In this document: piece after piece, positions 57,364-64,000 of the stretch | Layout of the letters: each line of letters starts with the position of its first letter | How positions within the stretch are numbered: the first letter of the stretch is position 1 | Assembly: GCA_016716325.1 (NCBI GenBank) | Contig: JADJWO010000001.1 | Location: 496,001 to 560,000 of the forward strand | DNA: 64,000 nt | From: Nitrosomonadales bacterium | GTDB taxonomy: Bacteria > Pseudomonadota > Gammaproteobacteria > Burkholderiales > Gallionellaceae | Reading direction: 5' to 3' | Position numbers and translations under genes: made by a program | The notes under the pieces: model-generated | Database searches by the model: none | Told to the model about the DNA's origin: nothing | Seen by the model: only the letters and a program-made list of their open reading frames with translations

Positions 57364-58065
57364 ATGGACATCAAAAACACCATCAAATCATTCCGACCGA
57401 ATTCTCTGCCGGCCAGTTTTGCCGAAAAGGCGCGCAGCGGATTCGCCGGAGGACTCGCGATCTTCCTGCTGGCATGGGCGCTCTACCACCTGCCGCAGCC
57501 CGAATATCCGCTGCTGTTGCTCGGCTCGATGGCGGCTTCCGCAGTGCTGCTGTTCGCGGTTCCGCACAGCCCGCTCGCGCAGCCATGGAACCTGATCGGC
57601 GGCCACTTCGTCTCGGCGCTTGCCGGCTGGACGGCCATCCATCTGGTCGCCGACCCGGTGACCGCCGCCGGCGTCGCCGTCGGCTCCGCCATCTTCCTGA
57701 TGTATTTGCTGAACTGCCTGCACCCGCCCGGCGCGGCGACCGCGCTGACACTGGTGCTGGGTGCGCCCCAGTTCCAGCAGATGGGCTGGCACTGGGTCGC
57801 GCTGATCGTGGCCGCCAATGCCGGCATCTTCCTGCTGTTGGCCCTGATCATCAACAATTCCCTGCCGCAGCGCCGCTACCCGGCCATGTCAGCCAAACCG
57901 CCCCCCCCGTTGCCGGAAACGACCATCATCCCGGAACAAGAAGACCTGGAATGGGCGCTGGGCCGGATGGACAGCATGATAGACATCAATATCGAAGACC
58001 TGAACAGCATCTATGCAGCTGCGCATGAACATGCCCAATCGCGCTTCGATTCAAGGATCAAGTAG
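57364..58065 (+). CDS. HPP family membrane protein
   Basis: 233 residues. Four hydrophobic helices, with NCLHPPGAATAL providing the HPP signature and LLGSMAASAVLLF and PWNLIGGHFVSALAG typical of the family; the C-terminal 60 residues are soluble. A chloroplast HPP protein is a nitrite transporter, and the NsrR-operon position suggests nitrite or NO-linked transport here, which is inference. ATG 57364 is used; the GTG at 57358 overlaps the nsrR stop. Confidence 0.85.
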   Translation: MDIKNTIKSFRPNSLPASFAEKARSGFAGGLAIFLLAWALYHLPQPEYPLLLLGSMAASAVLLFAVPHSPLAQPWNLIGGHFVSALAGWTAIHLVADPVTAAGVAVGSAIFLMYLLNCLHPPGAATALTLVLGAPQFQQMGWHWVALIVAANAGIFLLLALIINNSLPQRRYPAMSAKPPPPLPETTIIPEQEDLEWALGRMDSMIDINIEDLNSIYAAAHEHAQSRFDSRIK

Positions 58066-58075
58066 GTAAAACAGG

Positions 58076-58450
58076 ATGTTCATACTCAAGTCACTGCATG
58101 TCGCCTGCGTCATCATCAGCTTCACGTTGTTCTTCCTGCGCGGCGTCTGGCTGATGCGCGGCTCGCCGATCATGCGCCAGCGCTGGGTCAGGATCGCGCC
58201 GCACAGCGTCGACACGGTACTGCTCGCCAGTGCCATCGTCCTCGCATGGCAACTCGGCTATACCCCGTTCAATTCGCCTTGGCTGGCTGCCAAGATTGCC
58301 GCCCTGCTGCTCTATATCGGACTCGGCATGGCCGCATTCAGGTTCGCCGGTACACCCCGGCTGCGCATGGCGTCATGGCTTTCGGCACAAGCCGTTTTCC
58401 TGTACATCGTCGCTGCGGCGGTCACGCACGACCCGTTGCTTACCTTGTGA
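58076..58450 (+). CDS. SirB2 family membrane protein
   Basis: 124 residues, four membrane segments. LKSLHVACVIISFTLFFLRG is the family start, then MRQRWVRIAPHSVDTVLLASA and LGYTPFNSPWLAAKIAALLLYI. The function of SirB2-like proteins is unsettled. It lies in the probable nsrR-HPP-sirB2-hemerythrin transcript (10 bp gap each side). Confidence 0.88.
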   Translation: MFILKSLHVACVIISFTLFFLRGVWLMRGSPIMRQRWVRIAPHSVDTVLLASAIVLAWQLGYTPFNSPWLAAKIAALLLYIGLGMAAFRFAGTPRLRMASWLSAQAVFLYIVAAAVTHDPLLTL

Positions 58451-58460
58451 AAGACTATCC

Positions 58461-58997
58461 GTGAGTACACTGATTGGCGGCACCGATGCCCCGGGATTCG
58501 ACGAACCGCTGGAAATGCTGCATGCCTGTCACGACAGGATACAAGCCCAGTGCGACACCCTGCTCAGGCTGGCGGCGCATCTCCGGCTGAATGGCAACGA
58601 TGCGCAGGCAAGCCAGGCAGCACGCGCCATCCTGCGTTATTTCGACACCGCCGGGCGGCATCATCATCAGGACGAGGAACGCGACCTGCTCCCCCTGCTG
58701 CTCGCCACCAGCGATCCGTCCACCCCGGCGTTGATCGCGCGCCTGCTGGCCGAGCATCAGCAGATGGATGCCGCATGGCAACGCCTGCGCCCTCTCCTGA
58801 CCGACATTGCGGAAGACCGGGCCGACCGGCTCGACGAAGAATCCGCGACGCATTTCGCCGGGCTGTATGCCAAACACATCGCGCTGGAGAACGGGGAACT
58901 ATTGCCGCTGGCCGCTCGCCTGCTCGACCCGCAACAACTGGAACGCCTCGGCAGGAACATGGCGGAACGGCGCGGCGTTTCCTTTGCAGACGCCTAG
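58461..58997 (+). CDS. Hemerythrin-domain protein
   Basis: 178 residues. A four-helix diiron site is marked by MLHACHDRIQAQ, HHHQDEERDLLP, LLAEHQQMDAAW and YAKHIALENGELLPL. Hemerythrin-like proteins bind O2 or repair NO-damaged iron centres. The GTG at 58461 is taken as start (GTGAGTACACTG). It forms the end of the nsrR transcript and overlaps the 3' end of the opposing secretin-like gene by 4 bp. Confidence 0.88.
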   Translation: MSTLIGGTDAPGFDEPLEMLHACHDRIQAQCDTLLRLAAHLRLNGNDAQASQAARAILRYFDTAGRHHHQDEERDLLPLLLATSDPSTPALIARLLAEHQQMDAAWQRLRPLLTDIAEDRADRLDEESATHFAGLYAKHIALENGELLPLAARLLDPQQLERLGRNMAERRGVSFADA

Positions 58998-59851
58998 TCG
59001 GCCTCTTCCACCTTGAGCAGCACCTTGCGCCGTTCGCTGCCCGCGCTGTCGCCACGCGTGCCGATTCCGCCCGACTGCCCGGCCTGCTGCCGGTCGACAC
59101 CGCCCACTGCCAGCCATTCGCCGAGACGCCCCGCCACCGTGGTATCGGCGCGCTGGATGCGCGTGGTCGGGTAGCCACCCTGGTCGGGTCCGGGCGCGTC
59201 GTTCTGCGTGCTGATCTCCAGGGTTACACGGTCGCCGTTGACGCGCGGCAGCACATAAAAACCGCTGCCGACTTCCTGATATTGCGTGGTATCGATCACC
59301 TGCGTCGCACCGGGATACAGGATCACATGACGCTGCGGTATCGGCACGGATTGCCCGGTGCGCACGAAGGCGCGGCTGCCTTCCAGCACCTGAAGTTGCT
59401 GGGTCTTGTGGTCGCTCGTCACACTGTCGGCGCGCTCGATGCGCGCCTTCAACCGGTCCTCACCGCGACCGGCCTCCACTGTCAGGCCGCCCGTACCGCC
59501 GCTTCCCGGCACGCTGACGCGCGCCTCGCGGCCCACTCCGACACTGCCGGAAACTTCGGTCAGGCGCGTGACGGTGTCGCTGTCCACATCCTGCAGCACG
59601 GTGATCTTCAGGCGGCGCGGCGCAACGTCGATATGTTGCAGCAGTTCATGTATCTGTTCCAGGTTTTGCGGCGAGGTGCGCAGGATGAGCTGGTAGTTCA
59701 TACCGCTGGCGACAGCGTCCTTGTCCAGCAAGGGCCGGATGACGGGCAGCAGTTCTTCGGCGCTGCGATGCTTGAGCGCGATGACTTCCAGTTCCGCCCA
59801 CGAGGGTGCGGACGACAGCAGCAGGACCAGGCACACGAGAAGGCTTTTCAT
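58994..59851 (-). CDS. Secretin-like periplasmic or outer-membrane protein (NolW-type)
   Basis: 285 residues. A signal peptide (LLVCLVLLLSSAPSWAE), a secretin N-domain (HRSAEELLPVIRPLLDKD, then LILRTSPQNLEQIHELLQHI), and a short beta-rich domain with QLQVLEGSRAFVRTGQSVP and FYVLPRVNGDRVTLEI that resembles the secretin gate region but is too short for a complete secretin channel. A piece of a type II/IV pilus-like or filamentous-phage-like export system is possible, but no partner genes are near. Confidence 0.75.
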   Translation of the reverse strand: MKSLLVCLVLLLSSAPSWAELEVIALKHRSAEELLPVIRPLLDKDAVASGMNYQLILRTSPQNLEQIHELLQHIDVAPRRLKITVLQDVDSDTVTRLTEVSGSVGVGREARVSVPGSGGTGGLTVEAGRGEDRLKARIERADSVTSDHKTQQLQVLEGSRAFVRTGQSVPIPQRHVILYPGATQVIDTTQYQEVGSGFYVLPRVNGDRVTLEISTQNDAPGPDQGGYPTTRIQRADTTVAGRLGEWLAVGGVDRQQAGQSGGIGTRGDSAGSERRKVLLKVEEAD

Positions 59852-59899
59852 CGGATTCCTCCTTTACAGGCGTATCCACTTTACCGTAAATTCGGCGGC

Positions 59900-60367
59900 A
59901 TGCAACTCATCATCCCCCTCATCCTCGTCCTGCTGGTCAGCGCCTGCGCCACCCCCGTTCGCACTCCCGAGCGGGTACCGGATGCGCGCATGAACGAAGT
60001 CGCCCTGTATGCGATGAGCCTGGCCGACACGCCTTACCGTTATGGCGGCGATTCGCGCGGGGACGGGTTCGATTGCAGCGGTTTCGTTCAGTATGTGTAC
60101 CTGAACACGACCGGGACGAAGCTGCCGCGCACCAGCGCGGAGATGGGCAGAACGGGAAGGAGGCTGGACAAGAGCGAGTTGCGCCCCGGTGATCTGGTGT
60201 TCTTCAATACCCGCCGCAAGGCGTATTCGCATGTCGGCATCTATGTCGGCGAGAACCGTTTCGTGCATTCGCCGAGCAGCGGAAAATCCATCACCGTCAC
60301 CGATATGGACAGCCGGTACTGGCGCGCCCGTTACGACGGCGCACGGCGGGTCATTTCCGCGAACTAG
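59900..60367 (+). CDS. NlpC/P60 family lipoprotein (peptidoglycan endopeptidase)
   Basis: 155 residues. Lipobox LLVSAC, then an NlpC/P60 domain with the catalytic Cys in DGFDCSGFVQYVY, His in YSHVGIYVG and a third polar site in FVHSPSSGK. It cleaves peptide cross-links in peptidoglycan. The gene starts at ATG 59900, 48 bp from the divergent secretin-like gene. Its 3' end overlaps that of mltB by 17 bp. Confidence 0.92.
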   Translation: MQLIIPLILVLLVSACATPVRTPERVPDARMNEVALYAMSLADTPYRYGGDSRGDGFDCSGFVQYVYLNTTGTKLPRTSAEMGRTGRRLDKSELRPGDLVFFNTRRKAYSHVGIYVGENRFVHSPSSGKSITVTDMDSRYWRARYDGARRVISAN

Positions 60368-61313
60368 CGCGGCGCGCGGCTTTCAGTTCCTCTGCCAGCT
60401 GGAACACCGACATCGCGTAATAATCACTGTTGTTGTAGCGCGTGATGACCTCGAAATTGTTGAACGCCAGCCAGTACTCCCTGCCGTCGCCCACCGTATA
60501 TGTGACAAGGCGCGCAGGCAAGTCGGGATCGTCGGCCATATCTGCCCCGACCCCGGTCGCCCGCCATGCCGAAAGTGCGCGTGACGCAGTATCCTCCCCC
60601 CCGGCAAATTCGCCGCCCACCTCGGCGCGTACCGCAACCGGCTCGTTCCTCAGCCAGCCGTAGCCCTGCAGATAGCTCGCCACGCTGCCGATCGCATCCC
60701 GGTCTTCGCGCAGCAGGTCGATCTTGCGGTTGCCGTTGAAGTCCACCGCATATCTCCGGTAACTGCCCGGCATGAACTGGGGGATGCCGATCGCGCCCGC
60801 ATAGGAACCACGCACCGCGAGCAGGTCTAACTGCTGTTCACGCGCCAGCAGCAGATACTGCTCCAGTTCGCCGCGAAAGAAATCTGCTCGGCGCGGATAA
60901 TCGAAGGCCAGCGTGGTCAGCGCATCCAGCACCAGGAAATTACCCTTATTCCTGCCGTAAATGGTCTCCACGCCGATCACGGCGACGATGATCTCCTGCG
61001 GCACGCCATATTTTTTCTCGGCTCGGCGCAGGGTCTGGCGATATTTCTCCCAGAACGCCAGGCCGGACTCGATGCGCCGCCTGTTCACGAACGCGGCACG
61101 GTATTCCGGCCACGGTCTGGCGGTGGCGGGACGCGAGATCGCCTCGATGATCGCCGGGCGGTGGGTCGCGCGCGCAAAGACCTTCTCCAGTTCGTTGCGC
61201 CTGAACTGGTGCCGCTCGACCATGTCGTCGATGAACTGCGTGATACCGGGAAGTTCGGCTGCCTGCACGGCGAAAGGACAGAACAACAGCAGTAGTAATG
61301 CAAATCTGATCAT
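60351..61313 (-). CDS. mltB: Lytic murein transglycosylase B
   Basis: 320 residues. A signal peptide (FALLLLLFCPFAVQAAE), then the SLT family 3 domain with the catalytic Glu in VIGVETIYGRNKG and AGAIGIPQFMPGSYRRYAVD, then FNGNRKIDLL. No lipobox is seen, so a soluble periplasmic form is likely, as for several homologues. It trims glycan strands. Divergent from trxB, with about 80 bp between start codons. Confidence 0.93.
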   Translation of the reverse strand: MIRFALLLLLFCPFAVQAAELPGITQFIDDMVERHQFRRNELEKVFARATHRPAIIEAISRPATARPWPEYRAAFVNRRRIESGLAFWEKYRQTLRRAEKKYGVPQEIIVAVIGVETIYGRNKGNFLVLDALTTLAFDYPRRADFFRGELEQYLLLAREQQLDLLAVRGSYAGAIGIPQFMPGSYRRYAVDFNGNRKIDLLREDRDAIGSVASYLQGYGWLRNEPVAVRAEVGGEFAGGEDTASRALSAWRATGVGADMADDPDLPARLVTYTVGDGREYWLAFNNFEVITRYNNSDYYAMSVFQLAEELKAARRASSRK

Positions 61314-61392
61314 GGGCGCATTTTACTCGACAGGGCGCCCTGCCACTGCTAAATTTCGCCCATCCATATCAACCAGAAATGAAAGTCGCATC

Positions 61393-62355
61393 ATGGAACA
61401 AACCACGCAACACCACCGCCTCATCATTCTCGGTTCCGGACCCGCCGGTTATACCGCTGCCGTGTACGCCGCGCGCGCCAACCTCAACCCGGTGCTGATC
61501 ACCGGCCTGTCCCAGGGCGGCCAGCTGATGACCACCACCGAGGTGGACAACTGGCCGGCAGACCCGAACGGCGTGCAGGGCCCGGAACTGATGCAGCGCT
61601 TCCAGCAACATGCCGAGCGCTTCAACACGCAGATCATCTTCGACCATATCCATACCGCCAAACTGCAACAGAAGCCGTTCCAGCTGGTCGGCGACGCGGG
61701 CAGCTACACCTGCGACGCGCTGATCATCTGCACCGGTGCATCGGCGCAGTATCTCGGGCTGCCCTCCGAGGAAGCCTTCATGGGACGCGGCGTTTCCGGC
61801 TGCGCGACCTGCGACGGCTTCTTCTACCGCAACCAGGATGTCGCGGTGATCGGCGGCGGCAACACCGCCGTCGAAGAAGCGATGTATCTCGCCAACATCG
61901 CCAGACATGTCACACTGGTACACAGGCGCGACACTTTCCGCGCCGAACGCATCATGGTGGATCACTTGATGGAAAAAGTGGCAGAGGGCAAGATCACCCT
62001 GCAACTGGACAGCGTGCTGGACGAGGTGCTGGGCGACGCCAGCGGCGTCACCGGCATGCGCGTCAAGAACGTGAAGAGCGGCGAGAAGAAGGACATCGCA
62101 TTGTCGGGTGTGTTCATCGCCATCGGCCACAAGCCGAACACCGACATCTTCGCCGGACAACTGGAGATGGACAACGGCTACCTCATCACCAGGGGCGGCA
62201 ACAAGGGCAATGCGACCATGACCAGCATCTCCGGCGTGTTCGCTGCGGGCGACGTGCAGGACCAGATCTATCGCCAGGCCTGCACCAGCGCGGCGACCGG
62301 CTGCATGGCGGCGCTGGATGCGGACAAGTATCTCGCGTCGCTCGGAAAGATTTGA
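61393..62355 (+). CDS. trxB: Thioredoxin reductase
   Basis: 320 residues, FAD- and NADPH-binding. LIILGSGPAGYTAAVYAARA (FAD), SGCATCDGFF (redox CxxC at about 138-141), VIGGGNTAVEEA (NADPH) and GVFAAGDVQDQIYRQ (FAD end). It keeps thioredoxin reduced. ATG 61393 is the family-matched start; in-frame codons further upstream run through the mltB promoter region. The stop overlaps the TTG of the next gene. Confidence 0.97.
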   Translation: MEQTTQHHRLIILGSGPAGYTAAVYAARANLNPVLITGLSQGGQLMTTTEVDNWPADPNGVQGPELMQRFQQHAERFNTQIIFDHIHTAKLQQKPFQLVGDAGSYTCDALIICTGASAQYLGLPSEEAFMGRGVSGCATCDGFFYRNQDVAVIGGGNTAVEEAMYLANIARHVTLVHRRDTFRAERIMVDHLMEKVAEGKITLQLDSVLDEVLGDASGVTGMRVKNVKSGEKKDIALSGVFIAIGHKPNTDIFAGQLEMDNGYLITRGGNKGNATMTSISGVFAAGDVQDQIYRQACTSAATGCMAALDADKYLASLGKI

Positions 62356-62882
62356 ATATACCCGGCAAAGAGAACGACACCGACGAGTCCGCCCTGTTCC
62401 GCGCGGCCGTCGGTGATGTGAAACCGTTGCCGCAACAGGATCGCATCCTCCCGCAACAAATTCCGCGCCAGCCGTTGTTTTCTCGCGCGCCTGCGCCCGA
62501 CACGGTTCCCGACATCCTGTCCGACCACGGCGCCGAAAACGCGCCCGACGCATACCTGTCCAACGGATTGTCGCGCATGACGCTGCGCAAGTTGCGGCGC
62601 GGTTTCTGGCCGGTCCGCGACCGGCTGGACCTGCACGGTGCCGACAGCGATACGGCACGCAGGTTGTTGCAGGATTTCCTGCACGAGGCGCTGCAGCGCG
62701 GGGCGCGCTGCGTGCTGGTGGTACACGGCAAGGGATTGAACAGCCGGGACGGAGAAGCGGTGCTGAAAAGGCGCACCCGCCACTGGCTCACCCAGCACCC
62801 GCAGGTGCTGGCCTATTGCGATGCCATGCCGAGGGACGGCGGGAACGGTGCGGTGCTGGTTCTGCTGAAACTCAGCCCTTAG
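62352..62882 (+). CDS. Smr domain protein
   Basis: 176 residues. The C-terminal half is a small-MutS-related domain: RDRLDLHGADSDTARRLLQD, then CVLVVHGKGLNSRDGEAVLK, whose HGKG is the nuclease motif. The N-terminal 90 residues are disordered. A TTG start at 62352 overlaps the trxB stop (TTTGA), giving translational coupling. Smr proteins nick or bind branched nucleic acids. Confidence 0.9.
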   Translation: MNIPGKENDTDESALFRAAVGDVKPLPQQDRILPQQIPRQPLFSRAPAPDTVPDILSDHGAENAPDAYLSNGLSRMTLRKLRRGFWPVRDRLDLHGADSDTARRLLQDFLHEALQRGARCVLVVHGKGLNSRDGEAVLKRRTRHWLTQHPQVLAYCDAMPRDGGNGAVLVLLKLSP

Positions 62883-63546
62883 ACTTCTTGCCCATCACGT
62901 AGATCAGGTACTCGAAGAACACCTCGCACCAGTCCTGGTCGTTTTCCTTGAGGGAATGCAGCAACTTCTTGACTTCAGTGATCGGCCACTTGGGATCGTA
63001 CGCGACCAGCATCTGTTCGGGATACAGCTTGAGCGACGTCTGGAACCGCTCGGCCATCTTGCTGATCTGGTCGAACATCAGCGCGACATCCTTGTCGGTC
63101 TCGATCTCCGCCGTCAGGTCACCGTAAATCTTCGGGTTCTGCCGGGTGTACTCGATGAACTTGGTGAGGATGTAGAAGAACTCGCCCTTGTTGTCCTTGG
63201 TGACCGGGTCGCCAAGCATGAACGGCAGCACCGATAGTTCCAGCCAGTAATAGCCCAGCTTGGGATTGCGCATCTTGGACACGCCGATGAATCCCTTGCG
63301 TTTGCTGGCGCGCTGGATCGCATCGTCCAGCAGCAGCTTTTCCGAGGGACGCGAAGCGATGTCCTTGCCCACCAGAACCTCCGGCTTGAGCAGAAAGAAA
63401 TCCGGAAAATCATCGTACAGCTTCCCGGAATGACTGTGCGCCTTGTAATACTGATTGAACAGTCTCAACACCAGCTCGGCGTTCTTGCTGACATCGCAAT
63501 ACTCGGCGGCTCGATGTTTGCCCGCGTCGGACTTTCCGTTTGTCAT
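62872..63546 (-). CDS. Hypothetical protein
   Basis: 224 residues (233 from an in-frame ATG at 63573). Globular and mixed, with no signal, membrane segment or known motif. Stretches such as FNQYYKAHSHSGKLYDDFPDFF, NPKLGYYWLELSVLPFML and DQDWCEVFFEYLIYVMGKKSKG look conserved. A GGGGTATTCGCT site precedes the ATG at 63546. The 3' end overlaps the Smr gene by 11 bp. No function is proposed. Confidence 0.75.
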   Translation of the reverse strand: MTNGKSDAGKHRAAEYCDVSKNAELVLRLFNQYYKAHSHSGKLYDDFPDFFLLKPEVLVGKDIASRPSEKLLLDDAIQRASKRKGFIGVSKMRNPKLGYYWLELSVLPFMLGDPVTKDNKGEFFYILTKFIEYTRQNPKIYGDLTAEIETDKDVALMFDQISKMAERFQTSLKLYPEQMLVAYDPKWPITEVKKLLHSLKENDQDWCEVFFEYLIYVMGKKSKG

Positions 63547-63711
63547 AGCGAATACCCCACTTAACCTCCCCATTATGACCCTAGAGACAGATCTTTTATT
63601 ATGTCCCGATTATGATACCTTCGTGTGCTAGACTTGTGCATAGATTCGGAAATATTTTTTTAGTATCCTTATCCTGTATGGAAACTGACCAAAGCAAACT
63701 ACGGAGGTAGC

Positions 63712-64000
63712 ATGAAAACATTTCTGCTGGCTATTTTCCTGGCTTTTTTCAGCCTAAGCGCCCATGCCGCACTCAGCAAGTGGGTGGACGAGAACGGCAA
63801 GGTACACTACTCCGATCAGCCACCGCTCAACGTAAAAACGACCACCTTGCGCACCTCCGCTTCCCCCTCCACACCCGCTGTGGACGGCGACGCATCCAGG
63901 GATGCGCCTGCCGCGCAAAAGACCTATGTGGAACGGGAAGCGGAACTGAAGAAAGCCCAACAAGCCGGAAAGGAAACCGCCGAGCGTGCCGCACAGGAAC
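63712..64000 (+). CDS. DUF4124 domain protein (gene runs off the right edge)
   Basis: The first 96 codons. A signal peptide (FLLAIFLAFFSLSAHAA) leads to LSKWVDENGKVHYSDQPP, the DUF4124 signature, then a Ser/Pro linker and a charged helical part (VEREAELKKAQQAGKE). The ATG at 63712 has ACGGAGGTAGC upstream. Periplasmic, function unknown. The gene is complete in 5' only. Confidence 0.88.
   Translation, partial: MKTFLLAIFLAFFSLSAHAALSKWVDENGKVHYSDQPPLNVKTTTLRTSASPSTPAVDGDASRDAPAAQKTYVEREAELKKAQQAGKETAERAAQE

Noticed and set aside
58550..60367. A 605-codon plus-strand frame
   Set aside because: Only its last 155 codons (NlpC/P60 from 59900) are protein-like. The first part is antisense to the secretin-like gene and out of frame in the hemerythrin gene.

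Overview
The window is a chromosomal stretch of a Gram-negative bacterium, most likely a betaproteobacterium of the Nitrosomonadales/Gallionellaceae type. This is inferred from the mix of housekeeping genes (pyrG, acs, lysC, recJ, prfB with its programmed frameshift, lysS, trxB), the yqjDEK trio, c-type cytochromes, and a nirS/norCB denitrification set under an NsrR-type regulator. The genus is not proven by anything in the sequence.

Layout. 1-7.7 kb is core: the 5' part of pyrG, acs (its 3' end is duplicated in a 103-bp tandem array), an mltD-type transglycosylase, yqjDEK, and a fused oligopeptide ABC ATPase gene with an inverted-repeat element inside its coding sequence. 8.0-31.5 kb is an integrated element in the 3' end of tRNA-Arg(ACG). 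The 45-bp tRNA 3' end is repeated at both ends, as part of a ~265-bp repeat that also carries the integrase 3' end. The element holds an integrase, an AlpA/excisionase-like gene, a primase, a helicase-like replication ATPase, an annealing protein plus YqaJ exonuclease, and an orphan terminase small subunit, but no capsid or tail genes. Its cargo looks like defence: a type III-like restriction-modification locus (res heavily frameshifted, mod intact), TrlF, a truncated rhuM, a RelE/ParE-UvrD-helicase fusion, and a membrane protein with a nuclease-like core. The gene set resembles a phage satellite that carries a defence island. The integrase looks inactivated at its catalytic C-terminus.

31.5-45 kb is core again (tRNA-Arg, tRNA-Ser, lysC, recJ, a MgtC/DUF4010 membrane protein, prfB, lysS). 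Between prfB and lysS sits a tightly overlapping four-gene cassette (kleisin-like, small MukE-like, SMC ATPase, TOPRIM protein) that matches the architecture of Wadjet/MksFEBG anti-plasmid systems.

44.7-59 kb is a respiratory and nitrogen-oxide region: a CRP-like regulator with a perfect TGTGA-N6-TCACA site just downstream, two heme proteins, a copper ATPase, NnrS, a TonB-dependent receptor, nirS, norB, norC, a small membrane protein, NsrR with an inverted-repeat site, an HPP protein, SirB2 and a hemerythrin. These fit stepwise reduction of nitrite to NO to N2O, with NO sensing and stress functions around it. 59-64 kb is core: a secretin-like protein, an NlpC/P60 lipoprotein, MltB, TrxB, an Smr protein, a hypothetical protein and the start of a DUF4124 protein. 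No CRISPR array and no intact insertion sequence were seen.
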